From assembly GCF_022213955.1 (NCBI RefSeq), contig NZ_JAKNTW010000009.1, forward strand, positions 277,580-341,579: a DNA stretch of 64,000 bases. Direction: 5' to 3'. The stretch's first letter is position 1. Each line of letters opens with the position of its first letter. This document shows, in pieces, positions 41,186 through 49,008 of the stretch. The stretch is from Dolomitihabitans soli. Lineage in GTDB: Bacteria > Actinomycetota > Actinomycetes > Streptosporangiales > Streptosporangiaceae. Position numbers and translations under genes: made by a program. The notes beneath the pieces were generated by a model, which did not search any database, was not told the origin of the DNA, and saw nothing but the letters and a program-made list of their open reading frames with translations.

Positions 41186-41767
41186 ATGAGCACCACGCAG
41201 GAGTACGGCACGCGGGAACGGATCGTCCGGGCCACATCCCGGTTGATGCAGCAGCAGGGATTCGCGGCGACCGGCCTCAAACAGATCTCCCGGGAGGCCC
41301 AGGCCACTCTCGGCTCGGTCTACCACTTCTTCCCCGGCGGCAAGACCGAACTGGCGGTCGAGGCCATCCGGCACGGGGACCGTGAGTTCGCCGAGCTCCT
41401 GCGCGACGTGCTGGAGCGCGTGGACGACCCGGCCGCGGCGATCGCCGGATGCGCCCGCGACCTGGCCGCGGGCCTGCGCGAGTCCGGCTGGCTCGACGGC
41501 TGCCCCATCACCACCACCGCGCTGGAGAGCGCCGGGCGCGTGCCGGACATCCAGCGCGCCGCCGAGCAGGCCTTCCAGAACTGGCGAGCCCTGGTCCACG
41601 ACAAGCTCCGCCGATCCGGCTTCCCCGAGGACGTCGCGCACGATCTGGCCCACACGGTGATCAACACGCTGGAGGGGGCGGAGATGTCCGCCCAGGTGTC
41701 ACAGAGCGAAGCACCCCTGGAGATCGCCGGCAGGCACCTCGCACGGCTCATCGACTCCTACCGGTGA
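41186..41767 (+). CDS. TetR family regulator, LmrA/YxaF-like
   Basis: 193 residues. The helix-turn-helix is LKQISREAQATLGSVYHFFPGGKTEL; the C-terminal domain contains SGWLDGCPITTTALE, the pattern of the LmrA/YxaF-like branch, also seen in the regulator at 42999-43556. Likely a repressor of the divergent imine-reductase-like gene and itself through the paired operators. A strong hairpin terminator follows. Confidence 0.88.
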   Translation: MSTTQEYGTRERIVRATSRLMQQQGFAATGLKQISREAQATLGSVYHFFPGGKTELAVEAIRHGDREFAELLRDVLERVDDPAAAIAGCARDLAAGLRESGWLDGCPITTTALESAGRVPDIQRAAEQAFQNWRALVHDKLRRSGFPEDVAHDLAHTVINTLEGAEMSAQVSQSEAPLEIAGRHLARLIDSYR

Positions 41768-41846
41768 CAGGCCCCTCCGCGGCATGTCATCACCGGCTTC
41801 CGCGTGGATTGAGGCCCCTGGACGGCGCGGCCGGCACTCGTATGGA

Positions 41847-41890
41847 GCCCGATCCGGTGATGTCACTTCCAGACCATCACCGGATCGGGC
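41847..41890. terminator. hairpin terminator after tetR
   Basis: Perfect 15-bp arms (41847-41861 and 41876-41890; GCCCGATCCGGTGAT and its complement) with a 14-base loop, about 80 bp past the TetR stop. Confidence 0.75.
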
Positions 41891-42190
41891 GCAGGTAAGG
41901 CTGGCACTACCAGAGGTTCGGGTGGCGGCAGCAATGCTGTTCGTTGTGGGGAAATCTAGAGTTCCGGACATGGCTACTTCTCGCGTAATGGCGTCTGGAG
42001 CGCTGGCCTTGGGCCGCCTCGCGGTCGCGTTTCCCGCCGAAGCCAACCAGACCGTCCGCAAGGTGCTGCCGCAGGTGGTCGCCGGCTTCACGGGGAGCCG
42101 GGCTTAGTCCGTCGGGTCTCAGCGATGTCCTCAGGGGCGATTCCAGGAATCAACCGAGGCCGGTATGGCCGTCACTCAGAATTGAGCACC
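41891..42190. other. intergenic region, possible 45-codon frame
   Basis: Nothing firm. A frame from ATG 41970 to 42107 would encode MATSRVMASGALALGRLAVA plus 25 residues. It has some alanine-rich, protein-like character but no ribosome-binding site or recognisable family. It may be a gene remnant. Confidence 0.25.
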
Positions 42191-42886
42191 ATGAAGATGC
42201 GGAGAACGGCGATGGTCGCGGGCCTTCTCGGGCTCGCGGCGGTGGTGACCGGGTGCGGCACGCCGGCTGAGGACGTTGTGTCGTACGACGTCACCGACAA
42301 GGTGGCGGCGCTGTACGTCGAAGCCGACTCGGGGACCGTCGACGTGGTCGAGTCGGATCGTCAGGGCATCCGCGTGACGGAGCGGCTGAGCTGGAGCAGG
42401 AACAAGCCGGAGACCAGCCACAAGGTGCAGGGTGACACGCTGGGGTTGACGTTCACCTGTCCCACCACGTGGGGGTGGGGCGCCCTGGGCGTGACCTGCG
42501 ACGTGAGCTACCAGGTCGAGGTGCCCAAGGGCCTCCGTGTCAAGGTGAGTTCCGACTCGGGGGTCCTGACGCTGAAGAACCTGTCGGGCGAGGTGGAAGC
42601 CACCACCGACTCCGGGACGGTCGAGGCCAGCGGGCTGACGGGCAAGCAGGTCGTCACGAAGACCGACTCCGGCGATATGAACCTGGCCTTCGCCGGGCGG
42701 CCCGACAAGGTCACGACCTCCACGGATTCGGGTAATACCGTCATCCATGTCCCACAGGGGCCGTACAACATCGTGGCCAAGACGGAGTCCGGCGAAAAGG
42801 ACATCAAGGCCGCGAGCGCCCCCTCGGCGCAGCATGCGATCGAGCTGTCCAGCGACTCCGGAAGCATGGAGGTCGTGTCACCCTGA
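42191..42886 (+). CDS. DUF4097-like lipoprotein with DSG repeats
   Basis: 231 residues with a lipobox (VVTGCG, Cys about residue 19). The mature domain is a repetitive beta structure resembling the DUF4097 (YvlB-like adhesin) fold. The tripeptide DSG (or ESG) recurs about every 20-25 residues, at turns (EADSGTVDV, SSDSGVLTL, TTDSGTVEA, KTDSGDMNL, STDSGNTVI, KTESGEKDI, SSDSGSMEV), so it forms a left- or right-handed beta-helix-like stack. Surface-anchored; role unknown. Monocistronic. Confidence 0.8.
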   Translation: MKMRRTAMVAGLLGLAAVVTGCGTPAEDVVSYDVTDKVAALYVEADSGTVDVVESDRQGIRVTERLSWSRNKPETSHKVQGDTLGLTFTCPTTWGWGALGVTCDVSYQVEVPKGLRVKVSSDSGVLTLKNLSGEVEATTDSGTVEASGLTGKQVVTKTDSGDMNLAFAGRPDKVTTSTDSGNTVIHVPQGPYNIVAKTESGEKDIKAASAPSAQHAIELSSDSGSMEVVSP

Positions 42887-42976
42887 CGGGCGCGGCTCAG
42901 TGCCTGTGGATCGGTTGTGGTCAGGCGGCAGCGGCAATGGCTTCGCGGGGATGACCAGGCGACTTGAAATAATATG

Positions 42977-42988
42977 TAGGCCGGTCTA
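42977..42988. promoter_or_regulatory. LmrA/YxaF-like operator, copy 1
   Basis: TAGGCCGGTCTA inside a 22-bp context starting AATATG, 11 bp before the TetR start. An almost identical site (TAGACCGATCTA in the same AATATG context) precedes the next gene, so one regulator should bind both. Confidence 0.68.
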
Positions 42989-42998
42989 TTTTGTTGCC

Positions 42999-43556
42999 AT
43001 GGGACGGAAGGGCGCCGAGACACGGGACCGGCTGCTGCAGGCGACGCAGGAGCTGATCGAGACCGGGGGATACTCCGGCGCCGGGCTCAACCAGGTGATC
43101 GCGGCCAGTGGCGCGCCCCGCGGCTCGCTCTACTTCCACTTCCCCGACGGCAAGGACCAGCTGGTCGGCGAGTCCATACGGCGAGCCGGCCAGGCGCTCG
43201 GCGACGCCATGGAGGATTTGGCCGATTCCACCCCGTCCACGGCCGAGTTCGTCGAAGCGGTGCTGCGGCACCTGGGCGACCGGCTGGAGGAGTCAGGCTG
43301 GCGCAAGGGGTGTCCGGTGGCCACCGTGGCGCTCGAAATGGCCGCCACCAGCGACCCGCTGCAGGAGGCCTGCTCGGAGGTCTACACCTCATGGGCCGCG
43401 GCCCTGCGTACGCGGCTGGACGGCCGGCCGGACGCCGACGACCTCTCGGTCACGATCCTGGCCCTGGTCGAGGGGGCACTCCTGCTGGCCAGGGCGCACC
43501 GCAGCAAGGACCCGCTGCATCGGGTCGCCCGCCAGATCACCACCCTGCTGCGCTGA
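42999..43556 (+). CDS. TetR family regulator, LmrA/YxaF-like
   Basis: 185 residues. The helix-turn-helix is LNQVIAASGAPRGSLYFHFPDGKDQL, with GSLYFHFP typical of the LmrA/YxaF group; the C-terminal domain has SGWRKGCPVATVALEMA. ATG 42999 sits immediately after operator copy 1, with no clear ribosome-binding site. It probably represses itself and the fusion gene that starts 73 bp past its stop, from which a terminator and operator copy 2 separate it. Confidence 0.88.
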   Translation: MGRKGAETRDRLLQATQELIETGGYSGAGLNQVIAASGAPRGSLYFHFPDGKDQLVGESIRRAGQALGDAMEDLADSTPSTAEFVEAVLRHLGDRLEESGWRKGCPVATVALEMAATSDPLQEACSEVYTSWAAALRTRLDGRPDADDLSVTILALVEGALLLARAHRSKDPLHRVARQITTLLR

Positions 43557-43561
43557 CACGG

Positions 43562-43587
43562 GCCCGCCGCGACCGGCGGGCTCTTTT
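43562..43587 (+). terminator. rho-independent terminator after tetR
   Basis: GCCCGCCG (43562-43569) pairs perfectly with CGGCGGGC (43574-43581) around a 4-base loop and is followed by TCTTTT. Confidence 0.85.
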
Positions 43588-43604
43588 GCGGCCTTCAAAA
43601 TATG

Positions 43605-43616
43605 TAGACCGATCTA
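43605..43616 (+). promoter_or_regulatory. LmrA/YxaF-like operator, copy 2
   Basis: TAGACCGATCTA, 13 bp before the fusion gene start, in the same AATATG context as copy 1. It places the fusion gene under the upstream TetR. Confidence 0.68.
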
Positions 43617-43628
43617 TTAAGGAGTCTC

Positions 43629-45296
43629 ATGGACGCGATCGTCTTCGGCGCGACCGGTTTCATCGGCCGCTCCCTGGTCGCCGAACTGCTCGGCAGAGGA
43701 CAGCGGGTGGCGGCAGCCGTACGGAACGACACCCTCACTCCCTGGCTGAACTCCCACGACGTCGACACCAGCGGGCTGACCGTCGTCACCGCCGACATCA
43801 CCCGACCGCTCACGGGGCTGCCCCAGGTGCGCGACGTCTACAACACCGCCGCGCGTTTCGCGTTCGGCCTCGGCGTGGCGGAAGCGCGGGCGGCCAACGT
43901 GACCGGGGCGCTCAACGTTCTCGAATGGGCCGCCACGCTGCCAGGACTGCGGCGGCTCGTGCACATCAGCGGGTACCGGGTGAGCGACGCCCGACCCGAC
44001 TACGCCAGGCTGGGCGCCTATGAGGCGTCGAAGGCCGAGGCCGACCTCGCGGTGCGCGCCCGGGCCCGCGAACTGGAGGTCCCGCTGACCATCGCCAACC
44101 CCAGCACGGTGATCGGTCCCGGCCAGGTCATCGGCCTGGCCGCACTCGTCGAGGACCTGTGGAACGGGCGGCTCCCCGCGCTCCCCGGCGGCCCCGACGT
44201 CTTCCTGCCGATCGTCACGATCGACTACTTCGCGCGCTTCCTGGCGGAGATCCCCGCCTCGCCCGCGGGTGAGGACTACTGGGTGCTCGACGACACCACT
44301 CCTGTTCTGCCCGAACTGGTCAGCACGGTCGCCGACCACATGGGCGTGCGGGCGCCGCGCCGTACCATCCCCGTCGGCCTCGTCCGCCGCCTGCCGCGCA
44401 AGATCACCGGTGCCGACCCCGAGACGCTGTCGTTCCTGTCGGCCGACCGCTACCCGACGGCCTCCGCCCGCGCCTTCGCCGGTGCGGCCGGCCTGGAGAT
44501 GCCCCCGGCCGCCGACGCTTTGCGGGCATGGGCCGATGACCTGGTGGCCACCCGCTTCGGCGCCGCGTCACCGTGGCTGCGCCCGTACGGCTTCCGCGGC
44601 CGCACCTGGACGATGGGCGACGCGCACCGGCCCGCCCACGTCCTGCTGCACGGGCTGCCGATGAACGCCGACCTCTGGGCGCCCCTCGCCGCCCACCTGC
44701 CCGGCCCGATCCTGGCCCCCGACCTGCCCGGCCTGGGGCGCTCGGCCCCCACCGCCCAGCCGATCGACGCGTGGCTCGCCGACCTGATGGCCCCGGTACA
44801 GACCCGCCCCGTGCTGGTCGCGCACTCGCTGGCCTGCGGGCCCGCGCTCCGCTTCGCCGTCGAGCATCCGGAACGCATCAGCGGACTCGTCCTCATCGCC
44901 CCTGCGTTCCTGCAGGCTCCGGGCCCGCGACTCACCCGCTCCGTCCTGGCCGCACCCATGCTGCGCCGCATGTCCGCCGCCCGCCTGGCCGGGGTGCTGG
45001 ACCTCCCGGAGAGCCCTGAGGTGGCCAGCGCCGCCGCCGACCTGCGCCGTTCCGGGGTGGCCCGCCGAGTGGTCACCGCCCTGCGTACGTCTTACGCCGA
45101 GCGTGCGCGTACGCGGGCGTTGCTGGACCGGGTGAGCGTCCCGATCGAGATCATCGTGGGCTCGGCCGACCCGCTGTTCGTGGGCGTCGACCACCCGGTG
45201 ACCGAGATCGCCGGGGCCGGGCACTATCCGCAGCTCACCCATCCGGCCCAGCTCGTTCCCCACCTCGGCGTGGCTTCCACCCAGATCGGCGGATGA
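43629..45296 (+). CDS. fusion protein: NAD-dependent epimerase/reductase plus alpha/beta hydrolase
   Basis: 555 residues with two enzymes in one chain. Residues 1-310 are an extended short-chain dehydrogenase/epimerase: GATGFIG at the N-terminus and the catalytic pair Y131-EAS-K135. Residues about 330-555 are an alpha/beta hydrolase with HGLPM oxyanion loop, nucleophile Ser400 in VAHSLACG (flanking Gly replaced by Ala/Cys), Asp in GSADPLF and His in GAGHYPQL. Usually these are separate proteins. Channelled reduction and hydrolysis of one compound is a reasonable guess. Expression is likely controlled by the upstream TetR through operator copy 2. Confidence 0.85.
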   Translation: MDAIVFGATGFIGRSLVAELLGRGQRVAAAVRNDTLTPWLNSHDVDTSGLTVVTADITRPLTGLPQVRDVYNTAARFAFGLGVAEARAANVTGALNVLEWAATLPGLRRLVHISGYRVSDARPDYARLGAYEASKAEADLAVRARARELEVPLTIANPSTVIGPGQVIGLAALVEDLWNGRLPALPGGPDVFLPIVTIDYFARFLAEIPASPAGEDYWVLDDTTPVLPELVSTVADHMGVRAPRRTIPVGLVRRLPRKITGADPETLSFLSADRYPTASARAFAGAAGLEMPPAADALRAWADDLVATRFGAASPWLRPYGFRGRTWTMGDAHRPAHVLLHGLPMNADLWAPLAAHLPGPILAPDLPGLGRSAPTAQPIDAWLADLMAPVQTRPVLVAHSLACGPALRFAVEHPERISGLVLIAPAFLQAPGPRLTRSVLAAPMLRRMSAARLAGVLDLPESPEVASAAADLRRSGVARRVVTALRTSYAERARTRALLDRVSVPIEIIVGSADPLFVGVDHPVTEIAGAGHYPQLTHPAQLVPHLGVASTQIGG

Positions 45297-45383
45297 CCCC
45301 AGGTCCAGGACGGTTTCCGGCGGTTGTCTCCGTCTGCGCACCAGGATGACAAGGCCGTTGCCGGCCGCCTATGTTTGCGGACC

Positions 45384-45872
45384 ATGACAGACAACCCCAG
45401 CGTGGGTCAGTGCGACTGCGGCGCGACCGCCGGCCCGCTGGGCGTGTGCGTGGACTACTACCACCAGATCCTGGCTGAAGAACAGGCCGATCCCCAGATG
45501 TACAGCTGGCACGCGCCTGTGGTCTGCGCGTATCTCCTGCAGCATCCTTCCGGAGCCCCCCAGAAGTACCTCGACGACCAGTTTCGCCTGCTGCAGCTCT
45601 ACCTGGACAAGGGCCTTGACGCACTGCTTCGCGTGGCAGCCCATCAGGTGGCGCGGAACAGTCACAGGGCACAGTCGGGCTACGACATGGCGCCGCTCGC
45701 GCCGTACGCGCCGCTTCCGCCGGGCGGAGCTCCCGGGCACTTCCGCGCCACGTTCTGCGGGTTGCCGTTCAGGGACGGCAGCTTCGTGTCCGACGGGCAT
45801 CCGGCATACGGACGCCACATCGAGATCATCGCTGAAGCGACCGTGGAGTCCTGGAGATCCGCCCAGACCTGA
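45384..45872 (+). CDS. DUF5946 family protein
   Basis: 162 residues. It opens with a Cys cluster (CDCGATAGPLGVCVDYYHQILAEEQ), followed by a short helical domain (SWHAPVVCAYLLQHPS, HQVARNSHRAQ). This matches the layout of the small actinobacterial DUF5946 family, whose function is unknown; the CxCGA cluster suggests metal binding. ATG 45384 begins the first frame with family-like sequence. Convergent with the methyltransferase gene. Confidence 0.75.
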   Translation: MTDNPSVGQCDCGATAGPLGVCVDYYHQILAEEQADPQMYSWHAPVVCAYLLQHPSGAPQKYLDDQFRLLQLYLDKGLDALLRVAAHQVARNSHRAQSGYDMAPLAPYAPLPPGGAPGHFRATFCGLPFRDGSFVSDGHPAYGRHIEIIAEATVESWRSAQT

Positions 45873-45912
45873 CGAACGCGTCATCAGGGGCTGGTGGACG
45901 GCGACCTCGTGG

Positions 45913-46554
45913 TCAGGGGCCGGTGAGGTCGGGTTTCCGGGCTGCGAGCCGTTCGATGATGCCGAGTCTGAAGCGCTCGTGACGCTCCACGGTGAACCCC
46001 ATCGCCCGTACCCGGCGCAGTGGCCGACGGCGGTAATGTTCCCCGGACAGCGGTACGGTGACCGCGTCCACCAGCCCTTGCAGCACCCGGACCGGCCAGG
46101 ACGACGAGGCCACGTGATCGGCCAGGAGCAGCAGACCGCCAGGCCGCAGGACCCGTGCCAGCTCGGCGAGAGCGATCCGCTCGTCGGAGATCCCGCACAG
46201 CGCGAACGTGCACACGACCGTGTCGAAGCGCCCGTCGGCGAAGCGCAGCGCCCGCGCGTCACCCTGCTGCAGATCGACTTGCCGACCGAGGTCGTCGGCC
46301 CGGCGTCGCGCCACCGCCAGCATCGGGGCGCTCCACTCCACGCCGGTGAGCCGGACGCCGTCGGGGTAGTGGGCAAGGTTCAGGCCGGTGCCGATGGCCA
46401 CCTCCAACGCGTCGCCGACCGCCTGCCCGCACAGCCACGGACGGGTGTCGGCGAAGAAGCGGCGCTCGGCGAACGCCATCTGCCGGTCGTAGGAGTCGGC
46501 CTGTCGGTCCCAGTACCGGCGCAACCGCATGTCCCGTGGTGAGGAATTTGACAC
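45913..46554 (-). CDS. class I SAM-dependent methyltransferase
   Basis: 213 residues. The SAM-binding motif I is LEVAIGTGLNLAHYP, followed by VEWSAPML (motif II), QQGDARALRFADGRFDTVVCTFALC and RVLRPGGLLLLADHV, the order typical of UbiE/phosphatidylethanolamine-methyltransferase-like enzymes. The substrate is unknown. GTG start 46554. A hairpin terminator separates it from the RidA gene upstream, so it probably has its own promoter. Confidence 0.87.
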   Translation of the reverse strand: MSNSSPRDMRLRRYWDRQADSYDRQMAFAERRFFADTRPWLCGQAVGDALEVAIGTGLNLAHYPDGVRLTGVEWSAPMLAVARRRADDLGRQVDLQQGDARALRFADGRFDTVVCTFALCGISDERIALAELARVLRPGGLLLLADHVASSSWPVRVLQGLVDAVTVPLSGEHYRRRPLRRVRAMGFTVERHERFRLGIIERLAARKPDLTGP

Positions 46555-46675
46555 GGATCACGCAGCTTTCCCTGGAGGGCACGGACTGGGCCCGAGGATA
46601 CGCCACCGGGGAGCCGTGTTCCGGGCCTGCACCCGCCGGGTCTGGGGGCGCCCGCTCGGCCGCCTGCCCGACAAC

Positions 46676-46712
46676 GCCTCGTAGGTGAGCCGCGTGCGCT
46701 CGCCTACGAGGC
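46676..46712 (-). terminator. hairpin terminator between ridA-like and methyltransferase genes
   Basis: 15-bp arms (46676-46690 and 46698-46712, one G-T wobble) with a 7-base loop, about 110 bp past the RidA-like stop on the minus strand. Confidence 0.7.
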
Positions 46713-46818
46713 GGACCCTCACCGGAGCGACGTGTTGCCCGGACCTTCATGTCCGATGGCGCCCCTCCACATTGCTACGCCACTCCGTGATGAACAGCCG
46801 GATGCGGGCGGCGGCGAG

Positions 46819-47220
46819 TCAGGGCCGGGCGGCGAGGGCCTCGACCTCGAACAGCACGTCAGGCGTAGCCAGGCTCGCGACCCCGATGAGGGATTGCGTG
46901 GGCGGTTTCGTACCCCAGCCCTCCTGCATGGCCCCGGCGATTGGCCCAAGCTTGCTGACGTCATGGTTCACCACATACGTCCTGAGCTGGACGACGTGGC
47001 TGAGGTCGAGCCCATGGGCGGCAAGAGCGACGCCGATGTTGCGGAACGTCTGCTTCACTTGCTCGGTGAAGTCGGTCGAGACAACCGCGCCGTCTGGGCC
47101 GGATCCGTACTGACCCGCGATAAGCACTAGTTCCGTACCTGCGGGGACGGTGGCGGTATGGCTGTAGCCGAACGGGACCGGGTCGTGCAAACCGTCCGGA
47201 TTGACAATGGCGTGTGCCAT
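46819..47220 (-). CDS. RidA family (YjgF/YER057c/UK114) protein
   Basis: 133 residues with the RidA trimer fold: ELVLIAGQYGSGPDG, TFRNIGVALAAHGLDLSHVVQLRTYVVNHD, and SLIGVASLATPDVLFEVEALA. Family members deaminate reactive enamines or imines. The Arg of the active site is seen in LRTYVVN. ATG 47220 has GAGG eight bases upstream. Divergent from a WYL-domain regulator across a 97-bp gap holding an inverted repeat, so it is the likely target. Confidence 0.86.
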   Translation of the reverse strand: MAHAIVNPDGLHDPVPFGYSHTATVPAGTELVLIAGQYGSGPDGAVVSTDFTEQVKQTFRNIGVALAAHGLDLSHVVQLRTYVVNHDVSKLGPIAGAMQEGWGTKPPTQSLIGVASLATPDVLFEVEALAARP

Positions 47221-47274
47221 GTGGATCACCTCTCGGTGCGATGGGTCTTTGTGATGCGGGTAAGCCTCCCAGTG

Positions 47275-47301
47275 AATACACGACATCCTGTGTCGCGTAT
47301 T
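47275..47301. promoter_or_regulatory. operator between ridA-like gene and WYL regulator
   Basis: Inverted repeat with 11-bp arms (47275-47285 AATACACGACA; 47291-47301 TGTCGCGTATT, one mismatch) around TCCTG. It lies 17 bp before the regulator's start. Confidence 0.68.
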
Positions 47302-47317
47302 TCTGTAGAGTTTTCGT

Positions 47318-48292
47318 ATGCGCGCCGACCGGTTGGTATCGCTGGTGCTGCTGCTGCGCCAGCGCGGTCGGCTGTCCGCGGCCACGCTGGCCCGCGAGCT
47401 GGAGGTGTCCACCCGCACCGTGCTGCGCGACATCGAGGCGCTGTCCGCAGCCGGCGTCCCGGTCTACGCCGAACGCGGCCGGCACGGCGGTTTCGCATTG
47501 CTGCCCGGTTTCCAGACCGAGCTCACCGGACTGAACCACGACGAGGCACTTGCCCTGCTGGTCGCCGGATCGCGGCGCGGCGCGCAGGTATTCGGCCTCG
47601 GCTCGGCGCTCGCTTCGGCCATGCTCAAGGTGGTCGACGCGCTACCCGAAAGCTATCGGGCCACCGCGGCCGGCGCGGCTCAGCGATTGCTCATCGACCC
47701 GGAGACCGACCTCCTCTCGCGCCGGCTGGTCGCTGAGGAGCTGCCCGACACCATAGTGACCGAGGTCCGGCGCGCGGTGTTCTCCGGACACAAGCTGCGC
47801 ATCCGCTACGCGGCGGTGGACCAGGCCCCGAAGTGGCGCACGGTGGACCCGATCGGCCTGGTCACCGTACGCGACCAGGGCTATTTGCTGGCCACGAGGT
47901 CTGGCGCGGACCGCACCTACCGGCTGTCCCGGGTCTTGGCCGCCGAGGAACTCGCCGAACCGGCACAGCGACCAGACCGGGTCGATCTGGACCGGGCCTG
48001 GCAGGAACGCAGCACGCAGTTTCGGGCCGGCGGCGACCAGGTCACCGTGCTGGTACGGGTGCACCCGGCGCGGCGGGAGGGCCTGGTGGGCACCGCGGTG
48101 GCCGTCCGCGCCGAAGAAGCCGACGCAGACGGCTGGCTGCGGCTGGAGGTGACCTTCCAAGATTCGAGACACGCCGAATGGGCGCTGTGGCAGCTCGCCA
48201 CGAGCGCGGAGGCCCTGGCCCCGCAGTGGTTGCGCAACTCCCTGCGCAACCGCGCCGCCGCGATCGCCACCTACTACGGAGTGCCATCCTGA
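47318..48292 (+). CDS. YafY-type transcriptional regulator with WYL domain
   Basis: 324 residues: an N-terminal winged helix (RLSAATLARELEVSTRTVLRDIEALSAAGVPVYAERGRHGGF), a middle helical region and a WYL ligand domain (about 145-215; LRIRYAAVDQAPKWRTVDPIGLVTVRDQGYLLA), then a C-terminal WCX extension. WYL domains sense nucleic acids or small ligands. It is divergent from the RidA-like gene and probably acts at the inverted repeat between them; the ligand is unknown. Confidence 0.88.
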   Translation: MRADRLVSLVLLLRQRGRLSAATLARELEVSTRTVLRDIEALSAAGVPVYAERGRHGGFALLPGFQTELTGLNHDEALALLVAGSRRGAQVFGLGSALASAMLKVVDALPESYRATAAGAAQRLLIDPETDLLSRRLVAEELPDTIVTEVRRAVFSGHKLRIRYAAVDQAPKWRTVDPIGLVTVRDQGYLLATRSGADRTYRLSRVLAAEELAEPAQRPDRVDLDRAWQERSTQFRAGGDQVTVLVRVHPARREGLVGTAVAVRAEEADADGWLRLEVTFQDSRHAEWALWQLATSAEALAPQWLRNSLRNRAAAIATYYGVPS

Positions 48293-48328
48293 GAGCTAGG
48301 GTCCGGGGCCGTGACGGCCGGCAAGAGG

Positions 48329-48928
48329 TCAGGGGCGGAAGGCTCTGAGCGTGATGTCGACGAGGGAGTCGGCGTACTCGGTGGTGAGCGGGCCCGAACG
48401 GTGCAGCCATCGTTGGAAGAGGGGGGCGTAGAGCACTTCGAGGACCAGGTCGAGGTCGGCGTCCGCGGCGAGCTGGCCCGCCTGCTGTGCTGTGCGCAGG
48501 CGCGCCTTCTTGGCGTCGTCCATGGGACGGGCCAGCTTCTCGTGGTACTCGCCGGCGAGGCCGGGATCGTTGATGATCTCGGTGGTGAGTGCCCGGATCG
48601 GCTTCTCGAAGTCGGGATCGGCGAACTCGGCGACCGTTGCGCGCATCACGAGCTTCAGGTCGGCCTCGATGTCGCCGCTGTCGGGCAGCGTCACACTCTG
48701 CCCTTCGGCGTCCTCGCTGAGTGCCAGGATGGAGTCGAAGATCAGGCCGCCCTTGGACGGCCACCACCGGTAGATCGTTTGCTTGCCGACGCCCGCTCGC
48801 GCGGCGATGGCCTCGATCGAGACCTTCCCGTACCCCACCTCGGAGATCAGCGCGCGGGTGGTCGCGAGGATCGCCTGCCGCGAGCGTTCACTGCGCCGGG
48901 AGCTGTCCGGTTTCCTGGCGCTGGGCAT
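48329..48928 (-). CDS. TetR family regulator
   Basis: 199 residues. The helix-turn-helix is IAARAGVGKQTIYRWWPSKGGLI, with the same TIYRWWP recognition helix as the TetR at 21936-22493; the C-terminal domain (ALTTEIINDPGLAGEYHEKL) belongs to the common TetR_C_16/AefR-like type. The ATG is followed by an Arg/Ser-rich tail. An AAACGATTCGTTT palindrome lies 29 bp upstream. The YceI gene lies upstream on the same strand and ends 80 bp before it. Its regulon beyond autoregulation is not evident. Confidence 0.87.
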   Translation of the reverse strand: MPSARKPDSSRRSERSRQAILATTRALISEVGYGKVSIEAIAARAGVGKQTIYRWWPSKGGLIFDSILALSEDAEGQSVTLPDSGDIEADLKLVMRATVAEFADPDFEKPIRALTTEIINDPGLAGEYHEKLARPMDDAKKARLRTAQQAGQLAADADLDLVLEVLYAPLFQRWLHRSGPLTTEYADSLVDITLRAFRP

Positions 48929-48956
48929 ACGGCCAGCTTAGCGCCTTGGCGAGACG

Positions 48957-48969
48957 AAACGATTCGTTT
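48957..48969. promoter_or_regulatory. TetR operator
   Basis: Perfect 6+1+6 palindrome AAACGATTCGTTT just upstream of the TetR start; read on the minus strand the flank gives ATCGTTTCGTCTC, matching ATCGTTTCGTTTC beside the TetR at 21.9 kb. Confidence 0.62.
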
Positions 48970-49008
48970 TGACATACGACCAGATCCAGGAGCCGGACCG
49001 AGCAGGTA

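Noticed and set aside
45324-45383. Longer N-terminus for the DUF5946 protein
   Set aside because: The upstream 20 codons are not family-like and contain no ribosome-binding site; the conserved Cys cluster fits a start at 45384.
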